Shown here one piece after another: positions 9,729-17,539 of a stretch of DNA of 38,625 nt. A program made the position numbers and the translations under genes. The notes beneath the pieces are model-generated. The model had not been told where the DNA came from. It searched no databases and worked only from the letters and a program-made list of their open reading frames with translations. Within the stretch, counting starts at the first letter, position 1, and every line of letters starts with the position of its first letter. Source of the DNA: Saccharofermentans sp. (GTDB taxonomy: Bacteria > Bacillota > Clostridia > Saccharofermentanales > Saccharofermentanaceae); NCBI GenBank assembly GCA_016292145.1, contig JAEFBA010000017.1:1-38625 (forward strand). The letters run 5' to 3'.

Positions 9729-10835
9729 TCAGAGATTGGCGATAACTGCTTCCGTTATCTCCTTCGTTCCGACAAGTGTTGTATTGTTTCCTTCTCCTAC
9801 GAAGGTTATATCGCTTGTGCGAAGACCCTTTTCGAGAGTCTTCTTAACAGCATTCTCGATGTCTTTTGCAACCTCTTCTTCACCGAATGCCATACGCATC
9901 ATCATCGCAGCGGACAGGATGCATGCCATCGGATTAGACTTGTTCTGGCCTGCAAGGTCAGGGGCGGAACCGTGGATGGGTTCGAAAAGTCCGGGCGTTC
10001 CGGGAGTGCCCAATGAGGCGGACGGAAGCATACCGATCGATCCTGCAATCTGTCCTGCTTCATCCGATAAGATGTCTCCGAAGAGGTTGCTCGTTACGAT
10101 GACATCAAAGCTCGAAGGCCTGCTGATAAGCTGCATTGCGGCATTATCGACATAGAGGCATTCGAGTTCGACTTCCGGATAATCGAAGCTCATCTGGCTT
10201 GCAAGACGTCTCCACATCCTGCTCGTAAGAAGAACATTTGCCTTATCGACCAATGTGAGTTTCTTTTTTCTCTTCATTGCGAGCTCGAAAGCGATCTTAA
10301 GTATCCTCGTGATCTCGCCTTCGGAATAACTCTCGGTATCGTAAGCGATCTTGCCCTTAACGGTTCCGTCAGGAAGACGGTCGCCGCTCTGGTAAGAACC
10401 TGTCTTGCCGAAATAAATGCCGCCTGTAAGCTCTCTTACGATAACAAAATCAATATTTCCGGTATTCTTAAGAGGTGATGCATCCTTAAGTTCATCGTAA
10501 ATGGTTACCGGTCTGATATTCGCATAAAGACCCAATCCGAATCTTAATCCGAGAAGCGCCTTCTCAGGTCTTAACTCAGGATCGACATTATCCCACTTAG
10601 GACCGCCGACTGCGCCAAGAAGCACTGCATCACTGTCTTTCGCGGATTCTATGGTCTCCTGCGGAAGAGGTATTCCGTAAAGGTCAACAGCAGCGCCGCC
10701 TGCCTTCAATTCCTTGGTAAAGATCTCGATCTCTCTTTTCGATGTTGCGGCCTCTAAGACATCGATTGCCGCCTTAGTGATCTCAGGACCGATCCCGTCG
10801 CCCGGTATGACCGCGATATTATACTTCTTTGCCAT
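9729..10835 (-). CDS. leuB: 3-isopropylmalate dehydrogenase
   Basis: A 368-residue enzyme of leucine synthesis that oxidises and decarboxylates 3-isopropylmalate to 2-oxoisocaproate with NAD+. Family marks are IPGDGIGPEI at the N-terminus, VRELTGGIYFG, and the metal/NAD region NLFGDILSDEAGQIAGSIGMLP, followed by EPIHGSAPDLAGQ. The length is usual. AAGGGGA stands before ATG. It follows leuD by 11 bases, so it belongs to the leuCDB operon. Confidence 0.97.
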   Translation of the reverse strand: MAKKYNIAVIPGDGIGPEITKAAIDVLEAATSKREIEIFTKELKAGGAAVDLYGIPLPQETIESAKDSDAVLLGAVGGPKWDNVDPELRPEKALLGLRFGLGLYANIRPVTIYDELKDASPLKNTGNIDFVIVRELTGGIYFGKTGSYQSGDRLPDGTVKGKIAYDTESYSEGEITRILKIAFELAMKRKKKLTLVDKANVLLTSRMWRRLASQMSFDYPEVELECLYVDNAAMQLISRPSSFDVIVTSNLFGDILSDEAGQIAGSIGMLPSASLGTPGTPGLFEPIHGSAPDLAGQNKSNPMACILSAAMMMRMAFGEEEVAKDIENAVKKTLEKGLRTSDITFVGEGNNTTLVGTKEITEAVIANL

Positions 10836-10846
10836 AGTATCTCCCC

Positions 10847-11341
10847 TTATACTCTTAACTCGGACTCCGTATAGCCTACGAGTCCGCCGCTGGCCATTAT
10901 GTTCTTTATAAACTCAGGAAAAGCCTTCGCCTGGAAGCTCTCGCCTGTAGTCTTATCGGTGATGACTCCGGTATCGAAGTCAGCTTCTATCTCATCGCCG
11001 TCTTTTATCTTTGCTGCCGCTTCAGGGCACTCAAGAATAGGAAGGCCGACGTTTATGGAATTCCTGTAAAAGATCCTCGCGAAATCATTTGCTATAACAA
11101 GTGCGATTCCGCTCGCCTTTATCGCAACAGGCGCGTGCTCTCTTGACGAACCGCAGCCGAAATTCTTTCCTGCGACCATGATGTCACCGGGCTTTACCCT
11201 GTCCTTGAAAGACTTGTCGATGTCCTCCATGCAGTGTTCTTTAAGGTGTTCCGGATCTGCTGAAGTCAGATGTCTTGCAGGGATGATGACATCAGTATCA
11301 ATGTTGTCGCCGTATTTAAATACTTTACCGCTGACCTTCAT
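10847..11341 (-). CDS. leuD: 3-isopropylmalate dehydratase, small subunit
   Basis: A 164-residue swivel-domain subunit of isopropylmalate isomerase. The substrate-binding motif [11 protein letters not shown] is present, as is the opening [15 protein letters not shown]. The short length is that of the archaeal/clostridial type, not the ~200-residue proteobacterial one. GGGAGG lies five bases before ATG, 15 bases after the leuC stop. Confidence 0.97.
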   Translation of the reverse strand: MKVSGKVFKYGDNIDTDVIIPARHLTSADPEHLKEHCMEDIDKSFKDRVKPGDIMVAGKNFGCGSSREHAPVAIKASGIALVIANDFARIFYRNSINVGLPILECPEAAAKIKDGDEIEADFDTGVITDKTTGESFQAKAFPEFIKNIMASGGLVGYTESELRV

Positions 11342-11356
11342 ACCAACCTCCCTGAA

Positions 11357-12637
11357 TTAAAGCTCATCCGGTGTGCCGACGCGGCCAAGGACAGCCGATG
11401 CGCATGCAACGGGAACACCGCTTAAGATAACTTCTGATTCAACATCACCCATACGTCCCACGAAGTTCCTGTTCGTAGTGGAAACGCACCTCTCGCCCTT
11501 TGCGAGAACGCCCATGTGACCGCCTAAGCAAGGTCCGCATGTAGGTGTGGAAATAACGCATCCGGCATCGTCAAGGATCTGCAGCCAGCCGTTATCAAGG
11601 GCCTGTCTGTAAACCCTCTGAGAGCCCGGAATAACGATGCATCTGACATCCTTATGAACCTTAAGGCCCTGCAATATCGTTGCGGCAGCACCTATGTCTT
11701 CGAGCCTGCCGTTCGTGCAGGAGCCGATCACTACCTGATCGATCTTAAGATCTTTGCAGCCGGAAGCTTTCCTTGTATTCGAAGGCAGATGCGGCAATGC
11801 AACAGTAAGGTCGATCTCATCAAGATCGATATCAAGGACATCACTGTATTCCGCATCTTCATCAGCGGTATAGATCTTATAATCACTCCTGATAAACCTG
11901 TCGGGATTTGTTCTGGAGATATACTTCAGCGTGTAATTATCTACCGGGAAGATACCGTTCTTAGCACCGCACTCGATCGCCATGTTGCAGACCGTAAGCC
12001 TGCCGTCCATCGACAGCGCCTTGATGCCCTCTCCGTCAAATTCCAAAGACTTATACAGTGCACCGTCGACTCCGATCTTACCGATGATGTTTAAGATAAG
12101 ATCCTTGCCTGTTACGAACTTCTTAAAACTTCCCTTGAGGTTGACCTTTATAGCTTCAGGAACCTTAAACCATGTAACGCCTCTTGCCATCGCACAGGCA
12201 AGATCGGTAGAACCTACACCTGTTGCAAATGAAGCTAAAGCGCCATATGTACACGTATGTGAATCCGCACCGATGACAAGATCACCCGGCAGCACTATGC
12301 CGTTATCAGGAATGATAACGTGCTCAATGCCCATCTCCCTGCGGCCGAGCTCATAGTAATGCGTTATCTCCTGCTCACGCGCAAAGCAGCGCATGGTCTT
12401 ATTCAGTTCAGCAGATTTAATATCTTTATTCGGAGTGAAATGATCACCGATAAGAAGGACTCTGTCTTTGTCGAAGACTTCTTTTACACCGAGCTTCTCG
12501 AAAACTTTGATAGCCGGCGGAGTTGTTACATCGTTACCCAGAACATAATCAAGCTTGGCTTCAATCAGGTCACCGGGGGCGACGCTTTCCAGGCCTGCGT
12601 GATCAGCCAGGATCTTCTGCGTCATGGTCATTGGCAT
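11357..12637 (-). CDS. leuC: 3-isopropylmalate dehydratase, large subunit
   Basis: A 426-residue aconitase-family subunit that carries the 4Fe-4S cluster and interconverts 2- and 3-isopropylmalate. The cluster cysteines are visible in VIGSCTNGR and [32 protein letters not shown] is also typical. Its length fits the archaeal/clostridial homoaconitase-like type that works with the short LeuD. The start MPMTMTQ follows GGAGG by ten bases; the next in-frame ATG is three codons on. leuA is not in the window. Confidence 0.97.
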   Translation of the reverse strand: MPMTMTQKILADHAGLESVAPGDLIEAKLDYVLGNDVTTPPAIKVFEKLGVKEVFDKDRVLLIGDHFTPNKDIKSAELNKTMRCFAREQEITHYYELGRREMGIEHVIIPDNGIVLPGDLVIGADSHTCTYGALASFATGVGSTDLACAMARGVTWFKVPEAIKVNLKGSFKKFVTGKDLILNIIGKIGVDGALYKSLEFDGEGIKALSMDGRLTVCNMAIECGAKNGIFPVDNYTLKYISRTNPDRFIRSDYKIYTADEDAEYSDVLDIDLDEIDLTVALPHLPSNTRKASGCKDLKIDQVVIGSCTNGRLEDIGAAATILQGLKVHKDVRCIVIPGSQRVYRQALDNGWLQILDDAGCVISTPTCGPCLGGHMGVLAKGERCVSTTNRNFVGRMGDVESEVILSGVPVACASAVLGRVGTPDEL

Positions 12638-12657
12638 ACGTGCATTACCTCCGGAAC

Positions 12658-12683
12658 AATAATGTTTATTTTACAACATTATT
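12658..12683. promoter_or_regulatory. AT-only inverted repeat upstream of leuC
   Basis: AATAATGTT and AACATTATT form perfect 9-bp arms with an 8-base spacer, 20 bases before the leuC start. There is no GC in the arm ends and no T-tract, so it fits an operator better than a terminator. A weak -10 (TAAAAT on the minus strand) lies in the spacer, so a bound repressor would cover it. Confidence 0.4.
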
Positions 12684-12722
12684 TGATTATTTAAAATAAC
12701 GCGCGTAAGAATGATGAGGTAA

Positions 12723-14627
12723 TTATTCGTCGCTGAGCTCGAAATATTCATCGTATAAAGCAGCAAGTTTATTGGCATTATCTTCGTAACGCTTTAAGTC
12801 TTCACTGCTGCAAGAACCGCCGAATTTTGCTTCGAGTTCCTTTTGTTCTGCTTCGAGTTTTGAAGTCGCTTTCTCTATATCGGATATGCGCTGACGGCGC
12901 TTTGCAGATTCTTTTCTGCCGAGAGCACGGTTAGCATTTCTTACCGTATTCTCATTTTCCTGTTTGGTTTCTTCTATAGCAGCAGGTTCAGCAGATGCTG
13001 TCTGAACAGCTTTGCGGTAGAAATAATATGAATCGTAGAGCTCAGCTTTTCTGTCCTTAAAGCCAAGAACTTTATCAGCACACTTATCGATGAAGAAACG
13101 GTCATGGCTTACACAGATGACAGCACCGCTGTATTCCTTGATCGCATCCTCCAATATCTCTCTTGAATTGATATCCAGGTGGTTCGTAGGCTCGTCCAGG
13201 AATAATATGTCCGGATTCTCTCTTAACAGACAGCAGAGATAGAGTCTGGATCTCTCACCGCCGGAAAGCATTGAGATCTTCTTAAATGCATCGTCGCCTT
13301 TAAAGCCGAATCTTGCAAGAAGCGTTCTTGCTTCAGTCGTTCCGATATCGCTTCTTGATACTAATTCATCAAAGCAGTTCATTTCCTCATCGTCGAACGG
13401 AACGAACTGTTCCATATATCCCATCGACTGTGCCGAACCGATAAGAACCGTGCCGGAAGAGCCTTTGAGCTTTTCGCCGGCATGGCCTGACAAGAGCTTT
13501 AAAAGCGTTGTTTTACCGCATCCGTTGGGCCCTGCCAGAAACAGTTTCTCATCAGCAGTCACTTCGAAAGACAATGCGTCAAAAAGATTTACATCGCTGT
13601 CTTCGAACTTCATCATGAGATCTTTTGCCTGAAGGATGATCCTGTCAGATCTTCCCGTTCTCTCCAGAGGCTGAGCGGTAAAACTCATCTTCGCATAACC
13701 TGCCGGAAGCCTGGATCTTGCTTCTTCAAGCTTCTCCTCAAGCTTTGCGACCATCTTCTCTCTTTGATGGTAACCGCTGATATTTCTGTGCGAGAGCATC
13801 GTCTGCTTTACATCCAACTGATGTGCGAGCTCTTCTTCCAAAGCCTTTGTTACAAGGCTCTGCGACTTGATAAAGTGTTCCTTCTGTTCCTTGTAATCCG
13901 TATAACCGCCCTTATATTCGGTAATGTGACCTCCGTCTAATTCGATCACTCTGTTGGCAACCTGATCTATGAAGTGTCTGTCATGCGTGATAACGAAAAC
14001 AGCTCCTCCATATGATGATAAGAAATTCTCAAGCCACTCAACAGCCTCCATATCAAGATGGTTAGTAGGCTCGTCGAGTAAAAGGATATCAGGTCTGTCG
14101 ACTATAAGACGAGCTAAGCATACTCTCATCTTCTCGCCGCCTGAGAGATCAGTAAAATCTTCTCTTGAATGAATGTCTTTTAACCCTAATCCGGCAAGCG
14201 CATCCTTAAGTCTGTATTCGTAATCGTAGCCGCCTGCCGCTTCATAAAGGCCTTGTGTCTTAGACAGCTCTTCAACGAGCGAAGTTGTATCTTCACCGGT
14301 CTCTGATGCATGTGTGATCTTCGATGATAAAGTCTCGATCTTTAATTCAAGATCGATAAGATTCGAAGGCTTTAACGAAGCGCCCGAAAGGTCCTGTTCA
14401 TCCATATTCTGGGACAGGTAACCTGCGATAGTATTGCCGTGAAGAATTACTTCACCGTCATCCGGTGTAAGTGTTCCTTTGATAATCTTAAAGAGCGTCG
14501 ACTTACCTGCCCCGTTATCACCGATAAAAGCAATGCGGTCACCTTTATTTACGCGGAAAGAGACCCCGTCAAGTATGCGGCGGGGACCGTAATTCATCGT
14601 GATGTTGTTAAGTGTCAGAATCGGCAT
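12723..14627 (-). CDS. ABC-F family ATPase
   Basis: A 634-residue soluble protein with two ABC domains and no membrane segment, the ABC-F layout of ribosome-acting ATPases. Domain 1 has Walker A GDNGAGKST (36-44) and LSGGEKMRVCLARL; domain 2 has GPNGCGKTT and LSGGERSRLYLCCLL. Both have LLDEPTNHLD-type Walker B. The linker is rich in Lys/Glu and a C-terminal charged coiled coil follows. It could be a translation factor of the YdiF/Uup type or an antibiotic-resistance protein; nothing here separates these. GAGGA precedes ATG. It lies 85 bases upstream of leuC. Confidence 0.93.
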   Translation of the reverse strand: MPILTLNNITMNYGPRRILDGVSFRVNKGDRIAFIGDNGAGKSTLFKIIKGTLTPDDGEVILHGNTIAGYLSQNMDEQDLSGASLKPSNLIDLELKIETLSSKITHASETGEDTTSLVEELSKTQGLYEAAGGYDYEYRLKDALAGLGLKDIHSREDFTDLSGGEKMRVCLARLIVDRPDILLLDEPTNHLDMEAVEWLENFLSSYGGAVFVITHDRHFIDQVANRVIELDGGHITEYKGGYTDYKEQKEHFIKSQSLVTKALEEELAHQLDVKQTMLSHRNISGYHQREKMVAKLEEKLEEARSRLPAGYAKMSFTAQPLERTGRSDRIILQAKDLMMKFEDSDVNLFDALSFEVTADEKLFLAGPNGCGKTTLLKLLSGHAGEKLKGSSGTVLIGSAQSMGYMEQFVPFDDEEMNCFDELVSRSDIGTTEARTLLARFGFKGDDAFKKISMLSGGERSRLYLCCLLRENPDILFLDEPTNHLDINSREILEDAIKEYSGAVICVSHDRFFIDKCADKVLGFKDRKAELYDSYYFYRKAVQTASAEPAAIEETKQENENTVRNANRALGRKESAKRRQRISDIEKATSKLEAEQKELEAKFGGSCSSEDLKRYEDNANKLAALYDEYFELSDE

Positions 14628-14674
14628 TTAATTTCCTCAAATAGTGTAATACGGCAATCATTTTATCACAGACA

Positions 14675-14708
14675 ATAAAAAAGGGTTGCCCCGAATAGAG
14701 ACAACCCT
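14675..14708 (-). terminator. Rho-independent terminator after the histone-like gene
   Basis: Minus strand AGGGTTG (14708-14702) pairs with CAACCCT (14688-14682) and is followed by TTTTTATTG. It lies 25 bases past the stop and separates this gene from the ABC-F gene. Confidence 0.92.
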
Positions 14709-14733
14709 GATTGATTCTAATTGCTATTTGAAA

Positions 14734-15279
14734 TTAGAAGAGGTCTACACCCTTACCATCAACATCGTAAGCCTTCTTCTCAGCAGCAACAACATAGATC
14801 TTGCCTGCCTTAGGAAGCTTCTTTGCGATAGCAGCAGCAGAGATTTCCTGACCATCGATCTGGAAGATGATGTCAACCTTCTTAGGAGCAGCAGCCTTCT
14901 TAGCAGCCTTCTTTGCAGCGGGCTTCTTAGCAGCAGCCTTCTTAGCAGGTGCAGCCTTCTTAGCAGCAGCCTTCTTAGCGGGAGCAGCAGCCTTCTTTGC
15001 AGCGGGCTTCTTAGCAGCAGCCTTCTTTGCAGGAGCAGCCTTCTTAGCCTCAGCCTTCTTAGCGTCAGCCTTAGGAGCAGCAGCCTTCTTTGCAGCGGGC
15101 TTCTTAGCAGCAGCCTTCTTTGCAGCGGGCTTCTTAGCAGCAGCCTTCTTTGCAGCAGGCTTCTTAGCAGCAGCCTTCTTTGCAGGAGCAGCCTTCTTAG
15201 CTTCAGCCTTAACAGCAGGAGCAGCAGCAGGAGCAGCTACAGGAGCTTCAACCTTAACATCTTTCTTTTCTGTATCCAT
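14734..15279 (-). CDS. Lys/Ala-rich histone-H1-like protein
   Basis: A 181-residue basic protein. Residues 1-25 are acidic/Ala-rich, 26-133 are repeats such as KKAAAKKPAA, and 134-181 form a small folded domain beginning VDIIFQIDGQEIS and ending GKGVDLF. The tail on this module resembles clostridial DUF6465-type proteins; that match is from memory and needs a profile search. It probably binds DNA or another polyanion. The repeat region is also repetitive at the DNA level, with 30-base units that keep the same codons, so it is likely to change length by slippage. Long reverse-frame readings over it are artefacts of the low complexity. CGGAGG lies upstream of ATG. It is a single-gene unit with its own promoter and terminator. 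Confidence 0.85.
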   Translation of the reverse strand: MDTEKKDVKVEAPVAAPAAAPAVKAEAKKAAPAKKAAAKKPAAKKAAAKKPAAKKAAAKKPAAKKAAAPKADAKKAEAKKAAPAKKAAAKKPAAKKAAAPAKKAAAKKAAPAKKAAAKKPAAKKAAKKAAAPKKVDIIFQIDGQEISAAAIAKKLPKAGKIYVVAAEKKAYDVDGKGVDLF

Positions 15280-15298
15280 ACTAAAAGAACCTCCGTAT

Positions 15299-15340
15299 TT
15301 TTCCTTGTTTGGATATAACTTTTCCTTGATTGGATATAAT
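15299..15340 (-). repeat. Two tandem 21-bp repeats in the histone-gene leader
   Basis: 15299-15319 and 15320-15340 are head-to-tail copies (plus strand TTTTCCTTGTTTGGATATAAC) with two differences. On the minus strand each holds an AAGGAAAA that resembles a ribosome site. They lie at and just after the predicted transcription start. Confidence 0.85.
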
Positions 15341-15341
15341 A

Positions 15342-15370
15342 AATCTACATTTCTTTATATTTTGTGTCAA
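15342..15370 (-). promoter_or_regulatory. Promoter of the histone-like gene
   Basis: Minus strand: a consensus TTGACA (15370-15365), a 17-base spacer and TAGATT (15347-15342). Predicted start is near 15335, inside the 21-bp repeats. Confidence 0.75.
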
Positions 15371-15526
15371 CAAACATTTTTTATAATTTTTGCAAGAATA
15401 AACAGAATTCCATTTTTCGATTTGTTCAGTTTATACACATAAAACATTGCGTTTGCGGTTTTTCGACTTCATCATTTCTTATACAAAAATTCATTTTATC
15501 TAATAGAAAATTTTTTTGAGTTAAAA

Positions 15527-15532
15527 TACAAT
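15527..15532 (+). promoter_or_regulatory. -10 element placed for a leaderless mRNA
   Basis: TACAAT is followed by exactly six bases (GTGATT) and then ATG of the next gene, so transcription would start on the A of ATG. No ribosome site is present and no good -35 is seen. Confidence 0.45.
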
Positions 15533-15538
15533 GTGATT

Positions 15539-16798
15539 ATGAATAAGATCATCACGGTATTTAATTGGGAAATCAAAAAACTATTTTCGAGCTGGAGAAG
15601 AACAGTCGCTTTGTTTCTTCTGCCTGCAATACTGTTAATGGCAGCGCTCAATGTCTTCCCTCTTCTCGTTAACTATATGGCAACAGGTTCTTTGAACAAA
15701 AAGCCTGTAACCGTTGTCGGCGCACCTGAATCATTCAGGACTTACGTTGACGAGACTGTTGATGCAAGAGTTTATGTATATGATTATAAAACATATCAGG
15801 AATTTGCTGATATGATGCGCGATAAGGATTCTTATCACAAGCAGCTTCGAAAAGGCATGCTCGTCTGCTATTTTTATTCGGGTGATCCACTTATTGATTT
15901 TGATGATGAGGTACGCAATTACTATAAAGAGATTTCCGCTGACAACACCAAAGCCAAAAGCAGAGCTGTCGTATACGTTGCTTATGATGAGAACTCACTT
16001 ACGATGGAAGCGCGGGCAGAACAGTTGAAGCAAGGTGTACTCAATAATTATCAGGCAAGCCTCATCGATAAATTAGGCGGAGATTATTCCGTTGTGGGAA
16101 GCTCACTTTTTGAGACTGACAGTTTCAACCCCGTAACTGATTTCCTGGGATACAGGACCACTGCAAACACTGCGGCATCAAGAGTCGTTCCGGGTGTGCT
16201 CATGATAATGATGTATTACTGTGTATATTCTCTTGTAAGTGACATGTTCGCCTCAGAGCGTGACAGAGGCTTTATGGCAAAGCTCATCATGACACCTGTA
16301 TCAAGAAGAAAGATCTACTGGGGAAAGATACTTGCCATAAATGTTATTGTCTCATGCTCGACTGTAATAACGATGCTCCTCTTATTCTTCTCCTCGTGGG
16401 TCAACCGGAGCAACGATGCAATGTCACTTCTCCCTTTCGGTATGCTTCTTACTCCATCTGAACTTTTGACCATTCTCGGAACCATTCCGATAACAGTTCT
16501 TCTCATGACCGCAATATGCATCAGCACAACGTTCCAGTTGAGAAGAATGCAGGATATTACCGTAAATCTCCAGCTGCCGCTGATCTATTTCCTGGGTGAC
16601 TTCTTCATCCAGATGTTCAGAGGCACAAGGCCTGTAACCATGGAATACTTCATTCCGCTCCACAACTCACTCGCCTTGATCGCTGAGACATTCAATGCAC
16701 AGAACAAGGCCTGGCACGTATTGCTGATCTATGCGATGAATATCGGTATCGCGCTTTGGGTTTTATCCGCTACATTCAAGAAAGAGGAAAACAAATGA
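15539..16798 (+). CDS. ABC-2 type exporter permease, NatB-like
   Basis: A 419-residue membrane protein: a TM near the N-terminus, a large outer domain (about residues 45-200), and five or six TMs at the C-terminal end. The segment FASERDRGFMAKLIMTPVSRRKIYWGKI is the usual coupling region of ABC-2 permeases. Its stop overlaps the next ATPase gene (ATGA). ATG 15539 was chosen; an in-frame GTG two codons earlier is possible. Neither has a ribosome site. Confidence 0.87.
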   Translation: MNKIITVFNWEIKKLFSSWRRTVALFLLPAILLMAALNVFPLLVNYMATGSLNKKPVTVVGAPESFRTYVDETVDARVYVYDYKTYQEFADMMRDKDSYHKQLRKGMLVCYFYSGDPLIDFDDEVRNYYKEISADNTKAKSRAVVYVAYDENSLTMEARAEQLKQGVLNNYQASLIDKLGGDYSVVGSSLFETDSFNPVTDFLGYRTTANTAASRVVPGVLMIMMYYCVYSLVSDMFASERDRGFMAKLIMTPVSRRKIYWGKILAINVIVSCSTVITMLLLFFSSWVNRSNDAMSLLPFGMLLTPSELLTILGTIPITVLLMTAICISTTFQLRRMQDITVNLQLPLIYFLGDFFIQMFRGTRPVTMEYFIPLHNSLALIAETFNAQNKAWHVLLIYAMNIGIALWVLSATFKKEENK

Positions 16799-17526
16799 TC
16801 CAGTTAGTTGATGTTCACAAGAGTTATACAAAAGAACACGAGACGATCAAGGGCGTCAGTTTTGAAGTTCACGAGGGTCAGATATTCGGTCTCTTAGGTC
16901 CTAACGGCGCAGGTAAGACTACACTGATGCAGATGATCGCAACTCTGATGAAGCCCACATCAGGCCAGATACTTATTGACGGTCTTTCTGCTGATAAGGA
17001 TCTTCTCGAGATACACAGAAAGATCGGCTTCCTCACCAACGAGATAAAGCTCGATCCTATGTCTACTCCAAACAACTTATTTGATTTCTTCGCTAAGCTT
17101 TACGATATTCCCGAAAAGGATCTCAAAGACAGAAAGGATGAGAGCTTTGCAAGATTCGGCATCTCACCTTTTGCTGACAAGAGGATCAACGAATTATCAA
17201 CAGGCATGAAGCAGAAGATCTCGATCGCCATAAGCCTTATCCATAATCCGCCGGTCATCATTTTCGACGAGCCGACGAACGGACTTGATATCCTTACATC
17301 CAAGCAGGTAACGGATTATCTGAAAGAACTCAAGACTAAAGGACATGCGATCATTCTCTCTACACACATCTTCTCCGTTGCAGAGGATCTCTGCGATGAG
17401 ATTGCGATATTGGTGGACGGAAAGATCGCCGCACAGGGAACCGTAGAGGAGCTTGTAAAGCAGGCTGACGCAGAGACATTTGAGAAGGCATTCTTTAAGA
17501 TCTACGTCGAAAATCACGTTGAATAA
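16795..17526 (+). CDS. ABC transporter ATP-binding protein, NatA-like
   Basis: A 243-residue ATPase with Walker A GPNGAGKTT, signature LSTGMKQKISIAISL, Walker B VIIFDEPTNGLD and switch STHIFS. The LSTGMKQK signature is the form seen in NatA sodium-export ATPases. It starts at MIQLVDVHKSY: AGAGGA lies just upstream and the ATG overlaps the permease stop. It sits between two permease genes and most likely energises both as one complex. Confidence 0.93.
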   Translation: MIQLVDVHKSYTKEHETIKGVSFEVHEGQIFGLLGPNGAGKTTLMQMIATLMKPTSGQILIDGLSADKDLLEIHRKIGFLTNEIKLDPMSTPNNLFDFFAKLYDIPEKDLKDRKDESFARFGISPFADKRINELSTGMKQKISIAISLIHNPPVIIFDEPTNGLDILTSKQVTDYLKELKTKGHAIILSTHIFSVAEDLCDEIAILVDGKIAAQGTVEELVKQADAETFEKAFFKIYVENHVE

Positions 17527-17539
17527 AGTAAAGGTTAAT

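Noticed and set aside
15080..15185. 30-base DNA repeats as a CRISPR array or VNTR element
   Set aside because: The units are in frame, have no spacers and encode the Lys/Ala repeat of the histone-like protein.
14686..15442. Long plus-strand open frames (up to 210 codons) rich in Ser/Leu or Ala/Phe over the histone-like gene
   Set aside because: They mirror the low-complexity Lys/Ala repeats on the minus strand, and have no ribosome site and no folded domain.
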